Shown: positions 61,945-64,000 of the stretch, piece after piece
Numbering within the stretch: the stretch's first letter is position 1
How the letters are laid out: each line of letters begins with the position of its first letter
NCBI GenBank assembly: GCA_017449215.1
Contig: JAFSJY010000046.1
Span: 19,663-83,662 of the forward strand
Reading direction: 5' to 3'
Length of the DNA stretch: 64,000 bases
Source: Acholeplasmatales bacterium
GTDB taxonomy: Bacteria; Bacillota_I; Bacilli_A; Acholeplasmatales; Anaeroplasmataceae
Position numbers and translations under genes: made by a program
The notes under the pieces: generated by a model
What the model was told of the DNA's origin: nothing
Seen by the model: only the letters and a program-made list of their open reading frames with translations
The model's database searches: none

Positions 61945-61996
61945 AAAAAGTGTTGGAAAAAGGCCTAAAATAGCTATATTTCCAACACTTTTTATC
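61945..61996 (+). terminator. Long-stem terminator after the HTH gene
   Basis: AAAAAGTGTTGGAAA and TTTCCAACACTTTTT form a perfect 15-bp stem around a 19-base loop. Confidence 0.85.
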
Positions 61997-62000
61997 AATT

Positions 62001-62030
62001 AAAAATGGCTTTACTGAGCCATTTTTCTGT
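62001..62030 (+). terminator. Second terminator in tandem
   Basis: AAAAATGGCT and AGCCATTTTT form a 10-bp stem with a 6-base loop. Between here and pgsA there is only AT-rich promoter sequence. Confidence 0.75.
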
Positions 62031-62160
62031 GTTATAATCAAATTATAAAATATATGAAAGGAGACCAAATTAAATATTTTCAAATTCAAGGATAAATATA
62101 CTTTTAGTATATTTCCATTTATGATATAATAGTTTTGTGTTTTGTTAGGAGATTATTAAT

Positions 62161-62823
62161 ATGGAAAATACTGAAAAGACAGAAGAAAAGAACATAAAAA
62201 AGAGAAGAGGAATGACAATTCCAAATATGCTTACGCTATTTAGAATTATCCTAATCCCTTTGATGATAATTATTTATTATGTAATGGGTGATTCACCATA
62301 TTTATTTAATGTAGTAAGTAATGGAACATTATATTGTCTTTCTTGGAAATGGGTAATTATAGCAATTATATTCTTCGTTGCTGGATTTACTGATTTCTTT
62401 GATGGTATGATTGCTAGAAAATATAATTTAATTACTACATTTGGTAAATTCGCTGATCCTTTGGCTGATAAGATGCTTGTATTCTCATCTATGACTTTAT
62501 TAGTAGTTACAGTAGCTGATGGCTTACCATATGGTCCACTAGTTCCTGTATGGTGCTTTGTTATTATGCTAATTAGAGAATTCATGGTTTCTGGTATTAG
62601 AATGCTTGCCGCATCTCGTGGTGAGGTTATCGCAGCTGGCTGGTTAGGTAAGTGGAAGACATTTATTACAATGGTTGCAATTTGGGTTTTATTTTTCTAT
62701 CAAACAGCACCTTTCGTATTATATGCAGGTCAGGTATTAATGTATATCTCATGCTTATTAACATTATTAAGTGGTGCTGAATATTTATGGAATAGTAGAA
62801 AGATTGTTTTTGAATCTATTTAA
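62161..62823 (+). CDS. pgsA: CDP-diacylglycerol-glycerol-3-phosphate phosphatidyltransferase
   Basis: Makes phosphatidylglycerol phosphate in the membrane. It is 220 residues. The CDP-alcohol signature is [26 protein letters not shown] (DG-x2-AR-x8-G-x3-D-x3-D) near residues 82-104. Five to six hydrophobic segments are visible, and [16 protein letters not shown] near the start is a family motif. recA follows 13 bases later, a common order in Bacillota. Confidence 0.94.
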   Translation: MENTEKTEEKNIKKRRGMTIPNMLTLFRIILIPLMIIIYYVMGDSPYLFNVVSNGTLYCLSWKWVIIAIIFFVAGFTDFFDGMIARKYNLITTFGKFADPLADKMLVFSSMTLLVVTVADGLPYGPLVPVWCFVIMLIREFMVSGIRMLAASRGEVIAAGWLGKWKTFITMVAIWVLFFYQTAPFVLYAGQVLMYISCLLTLLSGAEYLWNSRKIVFESI

Positions 62824-62836
62824 TAAGGAGAAAAAG

Positions 62837-63814
62837 ATGGCGGAAAATAGAGATGCAGCATTAGAGGCTGCACTTAAGCAAATTGAAAAGGAATTCGGTA
62901 AAGGCTCTGTAATGCGTCTTGGAGATAAGGTCAATGAAAATGTAAAGGTTATATCTTCTGGATCTATTTCATTAGATAAGGCCTTAGGTGTTGGTGGATT
63001 CCCTAAGGGAAGAATCATTGAAATCTATGGTCCTGAATCTTCAGGTAAGACTACATTTGCACTTCACGCAGTAGCTAACGCACAAGCAGCTGGAGGCTAT
63101 GCAGCATTTATTGATGCTGAGCATGCATTAGACCCTGTATATGCTAAGAATTTAGGCGTAGATATCGATAATTTGATTTTATCTCAGCCTGATTCAGGTG
63201 AGCAGGCTTTAGAGATTGCTGAAGCTTTAATTAAGTCTGGTTCTGTAGATGTTATTGTTATTGACTCAGTTGCGGCATTAGTTCCTGAGGCTGAATTAAA
63301 TGGTGAAATGGGCGATAATCATGTAGGCTTACATGCAAGATTAATGTCACAGGCTATGAGAAAGATGGCTGGCTTAATTAGTAAGACTAATTGTGTAGCA
63401 ATCTTCATTAACCAAATCAGAGAAAAGGTTGGAGTTATGTTTGGTAATCCAGAAACTACAACTGGTGGTAGAGCATTAAAGTTCTTCGCTTCTGTAAGAC
63501 TTGAAATTAGAAGAGGAGAAGCTATTAAGGATGGAACTACTGTAATTGGTAATAGAACTAACATTAAGGTTGTTAAGAATAAGGTGGCACCTCCATTTAA
63601 GACAGCTGAATGTGATATTATCTATGGACAGGGTATTTCAAAGATTGGTGAAATCGTTGATTTAGCCACTGAGGCAGACATTATTCATAAGTCTGGTGCT
63701 TGGTTCTCTTATGAGGGAGAAAAGATTGGCCAGGGTAGAGAAAATGCTAAGGAATTCTTAAAGAATAATCCTGATATCGCAGCTAAAATAGAAGAACAAT
63801 TAAAGACATTATAA
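62837..63814 (+). CDS. recA: Recombinase RecA
   Basis: Strand-exchange and SOS coprotease, 325 residues, somewhat short because the acidic C-terminal tail is small. Walker A is GPESSGKTT near residue 66. Walker B is [14 protein letters not shown] near 140. [14 protein letters not shown] and [20 protein letters not shown] are the RecA loops. ATG at 62837 follows AAGGAG; a longer frame from 62771 lies inside pgsA. Confidence 0.98.
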   Translation: MAENRDAALEAALKQIEKEFGKGSVMRLGDKVNENVKVISSGSISLDKALGVGGFPKGRIIEIYGPESSGKTTFALHAVANAQAAGGYAAFIDAEHALDPVYAKNLGVDIDNLILSQPDSGEQALEIAEALIKSGSVDVIVIDSVAALVPEAELNGEMGDNHVGLHARLMSQAMRKMAGLISKTNCVAIFINQIREKVGVMFGNPETTTGGRALKFFASVRLEIRRGEAIKDGTTVIGNRTNIKVVKNKVAPPFKTAECDIIYGQGISKIGEIVDLATEADIIHKSGAWFSYEGEKIGQGRENAKEFLKNNPDIAAKIEEQLKTL

Positions 63815-63819
63815 TTATA

Positions 63820-63846
63820 GGGGCTTTCGGAATGAAAGCCCTTTAA
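63820..63846 (+). terminator. Terminator after recA
   Basis: GGGCTTTC and GAAAGCCC form an 8-bp stem, then TTTAATTT. Confidence 0.8.
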
Positions 63847-63862
63847 TTTAACAATGTTTTTA

Positions 63863-63891
63863 TTGACTTAAAAGCACCCAAAAGGTATAAT
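63863..63891 (+). promoter_or_regulatory. Promoter of tRNA-Ser
   Basis: TTGACT and TATAAT with a 17-base spacer, ending 18 bases before the tRNA. Confidence 0.8.
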
Positions 63892-63909
63892 AAAGGAGTG
63901 CTTGGTAGT

Positions 63910-64000
63910 GGAGTAATACTCAAGAGGCTCAAGAGGCTTCCCTGCTAAGGAAGTAGACCGGGTAACTGGTGCGAGGGTTCGAATCCCTCTTACTCCGCCA
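63910..64000 (+). tRNA. tRNA-Ser(GCT)
   Basis: Ninety-one bases including CCA. The acceptor stem pairs GGAGTAA with TTACTCC, discriminator G. The anticodon loop CTGCTAA gives GCT, reading AGC/AGU. A long variable arm (GTAGACCGGGTAACTGGT region) marks it as class II, as expected for Ser. The gene ends exactly at the last base of the window. Confidence 0.97.

Noticed and set aside
61766..62089. Minus-strand frame of 107 codons over the end of the HTH gene
   Set aside because: It crosses two terminators and has no ribosome site.
1..64000. Possible use of TGA as Trp, as in Mollicutes relatives
   Set aside because: TGA ends real genes at 49548-49550 and 57997-57999, and conserved Trp residues are TGG.
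1..64000. CRISPR arrays, rRNA genes and insertion sequences
   Set aside because: No regularly spaced direct repeats of CRISPR type, no rRNA sequence and no transposase frame were seen.

Overview
The window is AT-rich DNA from a bacterium using the standard code: TGA is used as a stop (for example at 49548-49550 and 57997-57999) and Trp is TGG. A PolC-type replicase, YqeY, RelQ, RecD2, a T-box leader and TTGACA/TATAAT promoters point to a low-GC Bacillota. Class III ribonucleotide reductase (nrdD-nrdG), a monomeric [FeFe] hydrogenase, and GH95 and GH28 sugar hydrolases suggest an anaerobic, probably gut-dwelling, member of the Bacilli (Erysipelotrichia/RFN20-like). The exact lineage cannot be fixed from sequence reading alone. 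Core genes prefer AAG for Lys, and the window carries two tandem tRNA-Lys(CTT) genes.

Layout. 0-12.3 kb: a membrane protein and polC, a Bax1-I family protein, a HAD phosphatase, yqeY, a lipase-like hydrolase with a zinc-ribbon NUDIX protein, then relQ-map-cca. 12.3-13.4 kb: a foreign-looking HTH-MntA/HepT toxin-antitoxin module with regularly spaced operators, beside the tandem tRNA-Lys genes. 13.8-25.4 kb: acyltransferase, recD2, alaS-ruvX-DUF1292-O-methyltransferase-exonuclease, a GH95 enzyme and hslO. 25.5-28.8 kb: four related lipoproteins formed by duplication of a two-gene cassette. 28.9-37.1 kb: a long structured leader ending in a T-box, then argGHCJBDF, a complete set for glutamate to arginine apart from carbamoyl phosphate supply. 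37.1-42 kb: aquaporin, a membrane protein, and a Zur-like regulator with ZnuA-C-B behind an inverted-repeat operator. 42-49 kb: tandem HD-GYP protein, pgi, and nrdD-nrdG-dut.

49-58.8 kb is the accessory part: DUF3795, an AbiE system with an intact antitoxin and a gutted toxin, [FeFe] hydrogenase, a DUF234 ATPase, a GH28 enzyme, three related mini membrane proteins, and a KilA-N/XRE/phosphoesterase module. A 32-bp palindrome inside the KilA-N gene recurs as two isolated intergenic copies near 49.0-49.1 kb. 58.8-64 kb returns to core functions: rplS, an SPFH/zinc-ribbon operon, a cupin and an HTH gene, pgsA, recA and a complete tRNA-Ser(GCT) ending at the last base.

The best candidates for something undescribed are the KilA-N palindrome family with its module, the duplicated lipoprotein cassette, the leader RNA preceding the arginine T-box, and the operators of the two toxin-antitoxin loci.
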